DNA from: Phenylobacterium montanum
GTDB lineage: Bacteria > Pseudomonadota > Alphaproteobacteria > Caulobacterales > Caulobacteraceae
Assembly (NCBI RefSeq): GCF_018135625.1
Contig: NZ_CP073078.1
Span: 3,070,501 to 3,134,500, forward strand
Direction of reading: 5' to 3'
Length of the DNA: 64,000 nt
Positions 1 to 7,107 of the stretch are shown here, piece by piece. How positions within the stretch are numbered: the stretch's first letter is position 1; every line of letters starts with the position of its first letter. The position numbers were made by a program, and so were the translations under genes. The notes beneath the pieces were generated by a model. That model ran no database searches. It was not told where the DNA came from and saw only the letters and a program-made list of their open reading frames with translations.

Positions 1-486
1 GTGATCTCGGACGACGCGGTGACCTCGGGCCTGCCGATCTTCATGCAGACCCGGGGCGCACGGCCGCACGACTGGCTGGCCCTGACCGGCGGGGCGATCG
101 GCCAGGGCATTCCCGTGGCCATCGGCGCGGCGGTGGCCTGCCCCGACAAGAAGGTCCTGTGCCTGACCGGCGACGGGGCGGGCATGTACACGGTGCAGGG
201 CCTGTGGACCATCGCCCGCGAGTCACTCGACGTGACCGTGGTGGTGTTCGCCAACCACAGCTACCGCATCCTGGGCATCGAGCTGTCGCGCACCGGCGCC
301 GGCAAGCCCGGCGTCTCGGCGGCCAGCCTGCTGGACCTGGGCGACCCCCGGATCGACTGGACGGCCCTCGCCCGTGGCATGGGCCTGCCGGCGGTGCGCT
401 GCGAGACCGCCGAAGCCTTCGACGCCGCCCTGGCCGGCGCCATGGGCCAGAAGGGGCCGATCGTGATCGAAGCGGCGATGAGCTAG
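1..486 (+). CDS. ThDP-dependent enzyme, acetolactate synthase-like (C-terminal part)
   Basis: This is the C-terminal third of a thiamine-diphosphate enzyme of the acetolactate synthase/benzoylformate decarboxylase superfamily; the N-terminal domains lie before the window. The pyrophosphate-binding domain shows the ThDP/Mg motif, GDG at about residue 57 followed some 26 residues later by Asn (FANHSY). The preceding GGAIGQGIPVAIGAA helix is also typical of the family. The GTG at base 1 is probably an internal codon, so no start can be assigned. The substrate cannot be told from this part; branched-chain 2-oxo acid chemistry or an IlvX-like paralogue is possible. The stop TAG lies in a CTAG shared with the convergent haemoglobin gene. 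Confidence 0.85.
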   Translation: MISDDAVTSGLPIFMQTRGARPHDWLALTGGAIGQGIPVAIGAAVACPDKKVLCLTGDGAGMYTVQGLWTIARESLDVTVVVFANHSYRILGIELSRTGAGKPGVSAASLLDLGDPRIDWTALARGMGLPAVRCETAEAFDAALAGAMGQKGPIVIEAAMS

Positions 487-962
487 CTGGCCCGATATGG
501 ACCGCCCGGCGGGCCCCAGTTCCAGCGCGGCATGGGCTGGACAGGATCGGGCGCACTGACGCCGGCGCGCGAATTGAGGACCGCCAGGCGCGAACCCCAC
601 TCCAGGTAACCGACGAAGGCCGAGCGGAATTCGGGGTCATCCGGCAGGCCGGCCTCGTCGGCGGTCTCCAGCAGCAACGACACCCATCGCCGGCGCTGGG
701 CTTCCGTAAGCTGGCGGCCGAGGTGTTTGGAGATCATCAGGGCGTGGGAGCCGCCCTGACCCGAATACAAGGGACCGCCCTCCAGCACCTCGGCGATGAA
801 GCGCGCCACGCGGTCGGCATGGCCGGCTGGCATGCCCGCGAACACCGGCCCCAGCAGCGGATCGGCCGGTACCTTGGCGTAGAAGGCGCGGGCAAGGCGG
901 CGCAAGGCTTCGGGCCCGCCGGCCCAGTCGCACAGGCTCGGGATCGCATTCTCTTCGCTCAT
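483..962 (-). CDS. Truncated haemoglobin, group II-like
   Basis: A 159-residue haem protein of the 2-on-2 truncated globin family. The stretch GGPLYSGQGG followed by a His-rich segment resembles group II members. His80 (in SKHLGR) aligns with the proximal F8 haem ligand, and Trp93 (RRW) with the conserved G8 Trp of group II. Group II proteins bind O2 and NO and are linked to nitrosative or oxidative stress; that role is inferred here. The ATG at 962 overlaps the stop of the upstream monooxygenase gene (ATGA), so the two are co-translated. A longer open frame runs upstream to 1424 but passes through that gene and has no family similarity. Confidence 0.88.
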   Translation of the reverse strand: MSEENAIPSLCDWAGGPEALRRLARAFYAKVPADPLLGPVFAGMPAGHADRVARFIAEVLEGGPLYSGQGGSHALMISKHLGRQLTEAQRRRWVSLLLETADEAGLPDDPEFRSAFVGYLEWGSRLAVLNSRAGVSAPDPVQPMPRWNWGPPGGPYRAS

Positions 963-1267
963 CGCGTCCACACCACCTCGGTCGGGCGATAGTGGCGCAT
1001 CTCGGCGATCTCCGGGATGAAAGGACGGATGGCGGCCAGAAACGGCGGGAAATGCGGTCCGCGGCGGAAGCCCTCCAGGTGGCTCTCGGTCGAGGTCCAA
1101 TGGATGCGCAAAATGAAGCTCGACGGCTCCTCTTCGCACTGGGTCAGTTGGTAGCCCTGGCACTCGGGCGCGGCGGCGAGATGCCGGCCGGCCTCGGCAT
1201 AGGCGGCGATCAAAGTCTCCGGATCGTGCGCCTGAAGCGCGTAGCGGATGTATTCCACCGTTCCCAT
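959..1267 (-). CDS. Antibiotic biosynthesis monooxygenase-domain protein (quinol monooxygenase-like)
   Basis: A 102-residue protein of the ABM/YgiN ferredoxin-like fold. Members are small cofactor-free dimers that oxidise quinols or other aromatic substrates. Typical features are the N-terminal YIRY strand, the central ILRIHWTSTESHLEGF segment and the HFPPFLAAIRPFI helix. It is first in a two-gene operon with the truncated haemoglobin, with a 4-base ATGA overlap, and is transcribed divergently from a HxlR regulator gene. This suggests a quinone or electrophile detoxification unit (inference). Confidence 0.82.
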   Translation of the reverse strand: MGTVEYIRYALQAHDPETLIAAYAEAGRHLAAAPECQGYQLTQCEEEPSSFILRIHWTSTESHLEGFRRGPHFPPFLAAIRPFIPEIAEMRHYRPTEVVWTR

Positions 1268-1327
1268 CTATCGCCTCCGCAATCATGTTTGGGCGCCGAA
1301 TGGGCCGTGCGGGCGAGGGGCGGTCAA

Positions 1328-1343
1328 CGCACCAGTTGGTGCG
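1328..1343. promoter_or_regulatory. Candidate HxlR operator (perfect palindrome)
   Basis: A perfect inverted repeat, CGCACCA-GT-TGGTGCG, lies in the divergent region between the monooxygenase operon (start 1267) and the hxlR-type gene (start 1360). It is 16 bases before the regulator start. Position and symmetry fit autoregulation by a dimeric winged-helix repressor. Binding is inferred. Confidence 0.6.
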
Positions 1344-1359
1344 CGTGCAAGGAGAGGTG

Positions 1360-1743
1360 ATGAAGCGGTTGAAGGCGCGGTACGGCTGTCCGGTCGAGTT
1401 GGCGCTGGAGTTCGTCGGCGGCAAATGGAAGGCGGTGATTCTGGCCTGGCTTAAGGAGTCGCCGCACCGCTATGCCGAGTTGCGCGCCCGCCTGCCCGGC
1501 GTTTCCGACAAGGTGCTGACCGAAAAACTCAAGGACCTCGAGCTTTTGGGCCTGGTCGAGAAAGCCGCCATCAACGGGTCCGGCTCGGCTGTGGTCTATC
1601 GCCTGACCGAGCGGGGCGAAGGCCTGCGTCCGGTGCTGGATGCGCTCTACGCCTGGGGCGGAGCGCTCGGCCCGGAGCTGTCGGTGATCATCGGACCTGG
1701 CGATTCGCCCACGAAAAAGCCCGCCGGCGAGCCGGCGGGCTGA
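1360..1743 (+). CDS. HxlR-family winged-helix transcriptional regulator
   Basis: A 127-residue regulator with the HxlR core (GGKWKAVIL at about residue 20, then RYAELRARLPGVSDKVLTEKLKDLELLGLV). Cys10 in YGCPVE aligns with the conserved N-terminal cysteine that senses quinones or diamide in YodB/QorR-type members. The ATG at 1360 follows the ribosome site GGAGAGG; the open frame extends upstream to 1285, but that part contains the palindromic operator and is not conserved. The neighbouring divergent operon is the likely target. The last codons (KKPAGEPAG) also form the intrinsic terminator of the convergent gene, so the C-terminal tail is constrained by RNA structure. Confidence 0.85.
   Translation: MKRLKARYGCPVELALEFVGGKWKAVILAWLKESPHRYAELRARLPGVSDKVLTEKLKDLELLGLVEKAAINGSGSAVVYRLTERGEGLRPVLDALYAWGGALGPELSVIIGPGDSPTKKPAGEPAG
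1714..1740 (-). terminator. Intrinsic terminator of the cysteine-repeat gene, inside hxlR coding sequence
   Basis: A perfect 9-bp stem (1719-1727 with 1732-1740) and a 4-base loop are followed on the minus strand by five U residues (A-tract 1714-1718). It begins 29 bases past the stop of the minus-strand gene ending at 1769. It lies entirely within the last codons of the convergent regulator gene. Confidence 0.75.
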
Positions 1744-1768
1744 TCCGTTCAGGCCTGTCGGCCCGGCC

Positions 1769-3082
1769 CTACTTCTTCTTATTGGTCGGCAGCTGGCAAC
1801 CGCCGCCCATGGTGGTGATCGAGCACGGAGTGAGGTGCGGCGGAGCCGGCGCGTTGTTGGCGTATTCCATCACCCAGCCCGAACCGCCGTCGGCGCAGGC
1901 CACTTCGATCAGGTCGGAATTGTCGGTCTTGCCCAGGGCGCGAGCGCCGGAGACGACGCAGGAGCCCTTGCCGGCGGCCTTCAGGTCGGCCGAATACTTG
2001 CCGAAGACCGCGCTTTCGGGCGTGAACGAGCACTTGTAGCCCTCGGCCTCGGCGCGCACGCAGTCATAGACGACCGGCTTCACGCCCGAGCCGAGCGGGA
2101 AGACGCCGACGCCGCCGTCAGGACGGTTGGAGCACAACATCTCGACCACTTCGCGGTCCTTGGCGTCGATCGGGAAGGCCGCATACTTGGACACGTTGCA
2201 GTCGAAGCCGGCCTTCTTGGAAAGGCTCGTGTAGAGGGCGCTCTGGGCGGTTTCGGCCGCGCGGGCGTCGGTCAAGGTGCAGCCGCCGGCGACGTTGGAT
2301 GCCTGGGCGCAGTCAACCGCGATCTTGAACTTGTCGCCTGCGGTCTCGACCATCCAGCCCTTGCCGTCCTGACAGGCCACCTCGAAGATGCCGGTGCCGT
2401 CGGTGGTCATGCCGACATAGCGGCGGTCCTTGATCGCGCAGGTCTTGCCGCTGGCCGCCATCAGCTTGTCGGCCGTGGCCGCCAGCGCCTTGTCGCCGTC
2501 GGTCAAGGTGCACTTCAGATTGTCCTTGGCGTTCGGGTCATAGCAGGTGAACGCCATAGACGCGCCTTCGTTGGTATGGCGCGCCATGCCGAAGATGTAG
2601 CCGTCGCCCGCCTGGCAAGCCAGTTCGAAGAAGGTGTTCTTCGAGGACGAGCCGATCAGGCGCACGTTGGAGACGTCGCAGGCATGGCCGGTGGCGGTGA
2701 AGGCCGTCTGGATGCCCAGGGTCGGCTTGGCGTTCTCCGGCAGGGTGCAGGTCAGGTTGCCCTTTTTACCGTCCGGACCGGGCTGGCCCATGGTGTAGCA
2801 GTCGAACGCCTCGGGCGCCGGCGCCTTTTCCTTGGCCACGATGATGAAGCCCAGGCCTTCCTTGCAGGCAGCTTCATAGTACTTGGCCTTGACCTTGTCC
2901 GAGCCCACGCCCTCGGCGATGAAGCGGCTGTTCACCAGGGTGCACGGGATATTGCCGGCGGTCAGCATCGGCGGAAGATCGGTCGCGGAGGTGTCCTTGT
3001 CCTTCGCAAAGCTGGCCGAGGCGGTCATGACGACGCTCGTCGCCAAGGCCAGCGCAAGACCGATTCCAAAACGCCTCATCAT
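1769..3082 (-). CDS. Secreted protein of five tandem four-cysteine repeats
   Basis: A 437-residue protein that I cannot assign to a named family. A signal peptide covers about residues 1-26 (cleavage near ASASFA). The mature part is five repeats of about 80 residues. Each has four cysteines: 47/73/95/112, 135/156/180/191, 215/237/258/268, 295/317/341/351 and 375/396/420/429. The repeats share an aromatic-E-x-A-C motif before the second cysteine (YYEAAC, FFELAC, IFEVAC, LIEVAC), followed by a Gly-rich turn. Twenty evenly patterned cysteines in an exported protein suggest ten disulphides. The ATG pair at 3082 follows AGGAGAACAG. An intrinsic terminator follows the gene. Function is unknown; a periplasmic or surface scaffold or binding protein is possible. 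Confidence 0.85.
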   Translation of the reverse strand: MMRRFGIGLALALATSVVMTASASFAKDKDTSATDLPPMLTAGNIPCTLVNSRFIAEGVGSDKVKAKYYEAACKEGLGFIIVAKEKAPAPEAFDCYTMGQPGPDGKKGNLTCTLPENAKPTLGIQTAFTATGHACDVSNVRLIGSSSKNTFFELACQAGDGYIFGMARHTNEGASMAFTCYDPNAKDNLKCTLTDGDKALAATADKLMAASGKTCAIKDRRYVGMTTDGTGIFEVACQDGKGWMVETAGDKFKIAVDCAQASNVAGGCTLTDARAAETAQSALYTSLSKKAGFDCNVSKYAAFPIDAKDREVVEMLCSNRPDGGVGVFPLGSGVKPVVYDCVRAEAEGYKCSFTPESAVFGKYSADLKAAGKGSCVVSGARALGKTDNSDLIEVACADGGSGWVMEYANNAPAPPHLTPCSITTMGGGCQLPTNKKK

Positions 3083-3253
3083 CTGTTCTCCTGGGGTGGT
3101 CCCTCGGCGCGGAGCTTAAACGCGCGCTTGCCCCGTGGGTCAAGGTCAGCGCCCAATGCGGCGCTAGAATGGCCGGGCGCGGCGGCGTTGCTACGCCTCT
3201 CGGTGGCCGCTGAACGCGGTTTCCGGCCGATGGTTGCATGAAGGGGAAGATCG

Positions 3254-4339
3254 ATGGCGGACGGCATTGAGCGGGGAGCCCGCGAACGGGACGGCGGCGA
3301 GGAGGACCGCAGGCCCGCCCTGGTCTATCCGCTGGAGAACACGCCCGACTATGGGCAGGCCGTCGATATCGCCCCGGGCGTCAAGTGGATGCGCATGCCC
3401 CTGGGCGGCTCGCTGGCCTTCATCAACGTCTGGGCGATCGAGGACGACGGCGGCTGGGCCATCGTCGACACAGGCATGCAGACCAAGGACACCTCCCAGG
3501 CCTGGCGCAAGGTCTTTTCCGAGGCCCTGGGCGGCGCGCCGATCACCCGCGTGTTCGTCACCCACCTGCACCCCGACCATGTCGGCCTGGCGGGCTGGAT
3601 CACGCGCAAGTTCAGCTCCCGGGTTTGGATGACGCGGCTGGAATATCTGCAGTGCCGCATGCTTGTGGCCGACACCGGTCGCGAGGCGCCGCAGGACGCC
3701 ATCGAATTCTATCGCGGCTGCGGCTGGGACGAGGAGGCGCTGGAGACCTATCGCGCCCGCTTCGGCGGCTTCGGCAAGGGCGTCTATCAGCTGCCCGACA
3801 GCTATCACCGCATCAAGCACGGCGACGAGATCCGCATCGGCGCCCAGACCTGGCGCGTGGTCACCGGGTCAGGCCATTCGCCGGAGCACGCCTGCCTCTA
3901 TTGCCCCGAGCTGAAGCTGTTCATCTCCGGCGACCAGGTGCTGCCCAAGATCAGCTCCAACGTCTCGGTCTTCCCCACCGAGCCGGATGGCGACCCTTTG
4001 AGCGACTGGCTGTCCTCGCTGGCCCGGATCAAGACCCTGGTTCCCGACGACGTCCTGGTGCTGCCGGCGCACAACGATCCGTTCATCGGCCTGCACGCCC
4101 GGCTGGACCACCTGATCCGCGGGCATGAGCGCGGCCTCGACCGGCTGGAGAAGACCCTGGCCGAGCCACGGCGGGCGATCGACGTGTTCGGAGCCCTGTT
4201 CGCGCGCAAGATCAATGGCGACCTTCTCGGCATGGCCACCGGCGAAAGCATGGCCCACCTGAACTGCCTCCGGACCCGCGGCCGCGCCACGGCGACCCGG
4301 GACGACCAGGGCGTGGTCTGGTGGCAGGCGGCGGGGTGA
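3254..4339 (+). CDS. MBL-fold metallo-hydrolase
   Basis: A 361-residue hydrolase of the metallo-beta-lactamase fold. The metal-binding motif THLHPDHVG (HxHxDH) is at about residue 106. Further ligands fit the His of GSGHSPEH, the Asp of SGDQVLP and the His of LPAHNDPF, so a dinuclear zinc site looks intact. The roughly 60-residue N-terminal lead and the C-terminal helical domain (from about residue 275) resemble the group of MBL proteins that act on thioesters or lactones. The substrate is not evident. The ATG at 3254 follows AAGGGGAAG. It stands alone, divergent from the cysteine-repeat gene. Confidence 0.85.
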   Translation: MADGIERGARERDGGEEDRRPALVYPLENTPDYGQAVDIAPGVKWMRMPLGGSLAFINVWAIEDDGGWAIVDTGMQTKDTSQAWRKVFSEALGGAPITRVFVTHLHPDHVGLAGWITRKFSSRVWMTRLEYLQCRMLVADTGREAPQDAIEFYRGCGWDEEALETYRARFGGFGKGVYQLPDSYHRIKHGDEIRIGAQTWRVVTGSGHSPEHACLYCPELKLFISGDQVLPKISSNVSVFPTEPDGDPLSDWLSSLARIKTLVPDDVLVLPAHNDPFIGLHARLDHLIRGHERGLDRLEKTLAEPRRAIDVFGALFARKINGDLLGMATGESMAHLNCLRTRGRATATRDDQGVVWWQAAG

Positions 4340-4345
4340 GGTCCC

Positions 4346-4654
4346 TCAGATCGCCGGCAACGGGCCGAAGATCAGGGCCGCGACGCCGATCACCACCACC
4401 AGCACCCCGGCCGACAGGGCGATCACCGCGTTGCGCCGGGCCCGGCGGTCGTGCCAGCTCAGCCAGTCCTGGACGAAGCCCAAGGGGATGTCGGGGTCGG
4501 GGAAATGCGGCGCCTGGCCGGCGCTGGGATGCGACATCCGCATGCGCGCGTTGTCGACCCCGAGGCTCTCGAGCGCGCGATACCATCGCCAGGCTTTTCG
4601 CCCGCTGGTCCAGCGGTTCTCGAACGGCGGCTGGCGGCTGGCGGCATGTGGCAT
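4346..4654 (-). CDS. Small membrane-anchored hypothetical protein
   Basis: A 102-residue protein with a charged N-terminal two-thirds and one C-terminal membrane helix (about residues 77-98, AVIALSAGVLVVVIGVAALI), so probably tail-anchored. The segment HFPDPDIPLGFVQDWLSWHDRR just before the helix may be an interfacial region. I do not recognise a family. The ATG at 4654 has GGGAGA upstream; a longer frame to 4927 is not supported. It converges on the MBL gene with 6 bases between stops. Confidence 0.6.
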   Translation of the reverse strand: MPHAASRQPPFENRWTSGRKAWRWYRALESLGVDNARMRMSHPSAGQAPHFPDPDIPLGFVQDWLSWHDRRARRNAVIALSAGVLVVVIGVAALIFGPLPAI

Positions 4655-4812
4655 GGCGCATCGTCTCCCGATGACGCGGGCGCGGCGCCTTCCATCGCGT
4701 GGAAGGTGGGTCCACGTCTTGCCGCGCTTATAGCGCCGCGGACGGCGCCTCGCGAGCTTGACCATGGTCGAGAAGGGCGGCGAACACGCAACGGTGATGC
4801 TACACTGTTCCC

Positions 4813-5559
4813 ATGCTGACGCCGACTTTCTGGGAAATCCATTCGGGTCTGGAGCGCGAGGGGCCTGGCGACGAGGCTTCGCTGATGCGGGCCCTGGCCA
4901 TGACCGAGGGCCTGCCTGCTGAGCCACGGATTCTCGATCTCGGCTGCGGGCCGGGCGCCCAGACTCTGAGCCTCCTGAAGCACACCGCCGGGACCGTGAC
5001 CGCGGTCGATACCCACCAGCCGTTCCTGGACGACCTGATGAGCCGCGCCCGAGACGCCGGCGTGGCTGACCGCGTGACGACGTCCGACGCCTCCATGGCC
5101 GACCTGCCGTTCGAGGACGAGAGCTTCGACCTGATCTGGAGCGAGGGGGCGATCTATTTCATCGGCCTGCCTGAAGGCCTCGCCGCCTGGCGGCGGCTGC
5201 TGCGGCCGGGGGGCTGGATTGCTGTAACCGAACCCTGCTGGCTGAAACCGCGCGAGGCCCTGCCCCAGGGCGCCCTGGACAACTGGGCGGAATATCCGGC
5301 CATGGCCACGGTCCAGGAGCTGGAGGCGGTCCCGGCCCGAGCCGGCTATCGCTTGGCGGGTTCGTTCGTGCTGCCGCCCGCGGCCTGGGAAGCCTATTAC
5401 GGACCGATGCAGGCGCGCGTCGACGTCGTGCGGGCTCGCCACGCCGGCGACGCCGCGGCCCTGGCCGAAGTGGCGCGGCACCAGGCCGAGATCGACGCCT
5501 ATCGTGCGTTCGGCGATTGCTTCAGCTACCTGTTCCTGGTGATGCAGCGCCCTGCCTAG
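4813..5559 (+). CDS. Class I SAM-dependent methyltransferase
   Basis: A 248-residue methyltransferase. Motif I is ILDLGCGPGAQ at about residues 39-49, followed by an acidic end of strand 2 (TAVDTHQPF) and the DLPFEDESFDLIWSEGAIY motif II/III region. The substrate cannot be predicted. It sits 14 bases before a GNAT acetyltransferase gene on the same strand and probably shares its transcript. Confidence 0.85.
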   Translation: MLTPTFWEIHSGLEREGPGDEASLMRALAMTEGLPAEPRILDLGCGPGAQTLSLLKHTAGTVTAVDTHQPFLDDLMSRARDAGVADRVTTSDASMADLPFEDESFDLIWSEGAIYFIGLPEGLAAWRRLLRPGGWIAVTEPCWLKPREALPQGALDNWAEYPAMATVQELEAVPARAGYRLAGSFVLPPAAWEAYYGPMQARVDVVRARHAGDAAALAEVARHQAEIDAYRAFGDCFSYLFLVMQRPA

Positions 5560-5573
5560 CCGACCGAGACCCC

Positions 5574-6059
5574 ATGTCCCTGACCATTCGCCCCGCCCGC
5601 CGCGAAGACGCCGCCCTGATCCTGGGCTTCATCCGCGACCTGGCGGACTATGAAAAGCTGCTGCACGAGGCCAAGGCGACCCAGGCCGACGTGGAGGCGA
5701 TCCTGTTCTCGGCCAATCCCCGCGCCTTCTGCGACATCGCCGAGCTGGACGGGGCGCCGGTGGGCTTCGCCCTGTGGTTCTACAACGTCTCGACCTTCAC
5801 CGGCCGCCACGGGATCTATCTGGAGGACCTGTTCGTGCGGCCGCAGGCGCGCGGCGCCGGCGCCGGCAAGGCGCTCCTGGCCGGCCTCGCCCGCCGCTGC
5901 CGCGACGAGGGCCTGACCCGGCTGGACTGGGCGGTGCTCAACTGGAACGCCCCCTCGATCGCCTTCTACGACAGCCTGGGCGCGGGCCGGCAGGACGAAT
6001 GGACGGTGCGCCGGCTCGAGGGCGAGGCCCTGGAACGGCTGGCGGGCGCCGCGATCTAG
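5574..6059 (+). CDS. GNAT N-acetyltransferase, spermidine/diamine acetyltransferase-like
   Basis: A 161-residue Gcn5-related acetyltransferase. The acetyl-CoA site is visible as YLEDLFVRPQARGAGAGKALL (R/Q-x-x-G-x-G/A). The C-terminal NWNAPSIAFYDSLGA segment resembles the SSAT (polyamine acetyltransferase) subgroup, which usually reads WNxPSIxFYxxxGA. Acetylation of a polyamine or similar amine is therefore a reasonable guess, not proven. The stop lies in CTAG (6056-6059), which also supplies the stop of the convergent mlaA gene. Confidence 0.83.
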   Translation: MSLTIRPARREDAALILGFIRDLADYEKLLHEAKATQADVEAILFSANPRAFCDIAELDGAPVGFALWFYNVSTFTGRHGIYLEDLFVRPQARGAGAGKALLAGLARRCRDEGLTRLDWAVLNWNAPSIAFYDSLGAGRQDEWTVRRLEGEALERLAGAAI

Positions 6060-6934
6060 AACAACCGGTCCAGCGTCCGGTCCCGGGCGGCGGCGGTCTT
6101 GTCCAGGGCCGGCGCGTCGGCCACGTCGGCGCCTGCGGCCTCGGTCACCGCTTCCGGCGCAGGCGCGGCTTCAGCCTGAGGTTGGGGCGCCGGGGCCGGC
6201 TTTTCTTCGTCAAAATCGGGCAGGGGCTGGTCGGTCGGGGGCTTGCCCTCGTCGATCTTGCTCTGCTGGTTTTGCAGATAGACCGAGCGCAGGGTGGCGT
6301 AGGGGTCGGTGGCGTCGCTGATCAGGGCTTCGAAGGCGGCGTCGTTGACAGCGCGGGTGTCGACCCCGCCCACCAGCGTGCGGCTGACGCCCAGCGCCGT
6401 GCGCCCGGGGTAGTTCACCCAGTGCAGGGGGTCGATCACGCTGTCGACGCAGATCCCGAACAGGTCGCGCACCGAGGACGGCCCCAGGATCGGCAGGAAG
6501 ACGTACGGCCCCGACTTGACGCGATAGCGGCCCAGCGTGAGGTCGAAGCCGTTGTCGTGGTGCGGCAGGCCGGTCTTGGCGCCGACGTCGATCATGCCGC
6601 CCACGCCGACTGTGCTGTCGGCCACGAAGCGGACCGTGGTCTTGGCCGCCTGCTTGAACCGCCCCTGGAAGACATCGTTCATCCCCACGACCGGCTCGCC
6701 GAGATTGACCAGCATGTTGTGGACGCCAGTGCGCACGACCTTGGGCAGGACGCGCTCATAGACCTTGGCCGCCGGGCGCATCACCACCCGGTCCACGGCC
6801 ATGAAAATGCTGAAACCGAAGCGGTTGGCCGGCTCCCAGGGGTCGGCGTTCGCGGGGGCAGAGGCCTGGGCCAGGGCGTTGGTCGCCGCGCCCAGCATCA
6901 GACTGGCGGCGAGGGCTGCGGCGGATCGCTTCAA
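6056..6934 (-). CDS. mlaA: MlaA/VacJ-family outer-membrane lipid-transport protein
   Basis: A 292-residue MlaA homologue. The family region runs from DPWEPANRFGFSIFMAVDRVVMRP through LVNLGEPVVGMNDVFQG and TVGVGGMIDVGAKTGLPHHDNGFDLTLGRY to a PLHWVNYP segment. MlaA forms the outer-membrane doughnut that removes mislocalised phospholipid. The likely start is TTG 6934, with GAGGAG 8 bases upstream; no ATG lies near the signal sequence. The signal peptide ends in an AxA site (NALAQA) and has no lipobox cysteine, unlike E. coli MlaA. A Pro/Ala/Glu-rich tail of about 70 residues follows the fold. It is divergent from hpnN. Confidence 0.88.
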   Translation of the reverse strand: MKRSAAALAASLMLGAATNALAQASAPANADPWEPANRFGFSIFMAVDRVVMRPAAKVYERVLPKVVRTGVHNMLVNLGEPVVGMNDVFQGRFKQAAKTTVRFVADSTVGVGGMIDVGAKTGLPHHDNGFDLTLGRYRVKSGPYVFLPILGPSSVRDLFGICVDSVIDPLHWVNYPGRTALGVSRTLVGGVDTRAVNDAAFEALISDATDPYATLRSVYLQNQQSKIDEGKPPTDQPLPDFDEEKPAPAPQPQAEAAPAPEAVTEAAGADVADAPALDKTAAARDRTLDRLF

Positions 6935-7107
6935 ACCCGAAACTCCTCTTGGGTCGGACTTCGCGGTCCGCAGGCCGGCATATGGAGCGAACGCAGCGGG
7001 ATGCAACCGTCCTTTATTGCGGATCGCTTGGAAAGCGCCAGTCTGGACGCGGCGGAGCCGAAATGTTGTATCGGCGCACCCGTCCGCCGCTCGTGTCAGA
7101 GGTCACC

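Noticed and set aside
963-1424. N-terminal extension of the truncated globin frame
   Set aside because: It passes through the monooxygenase gene and the regulator start; the globin fold begins at 962.
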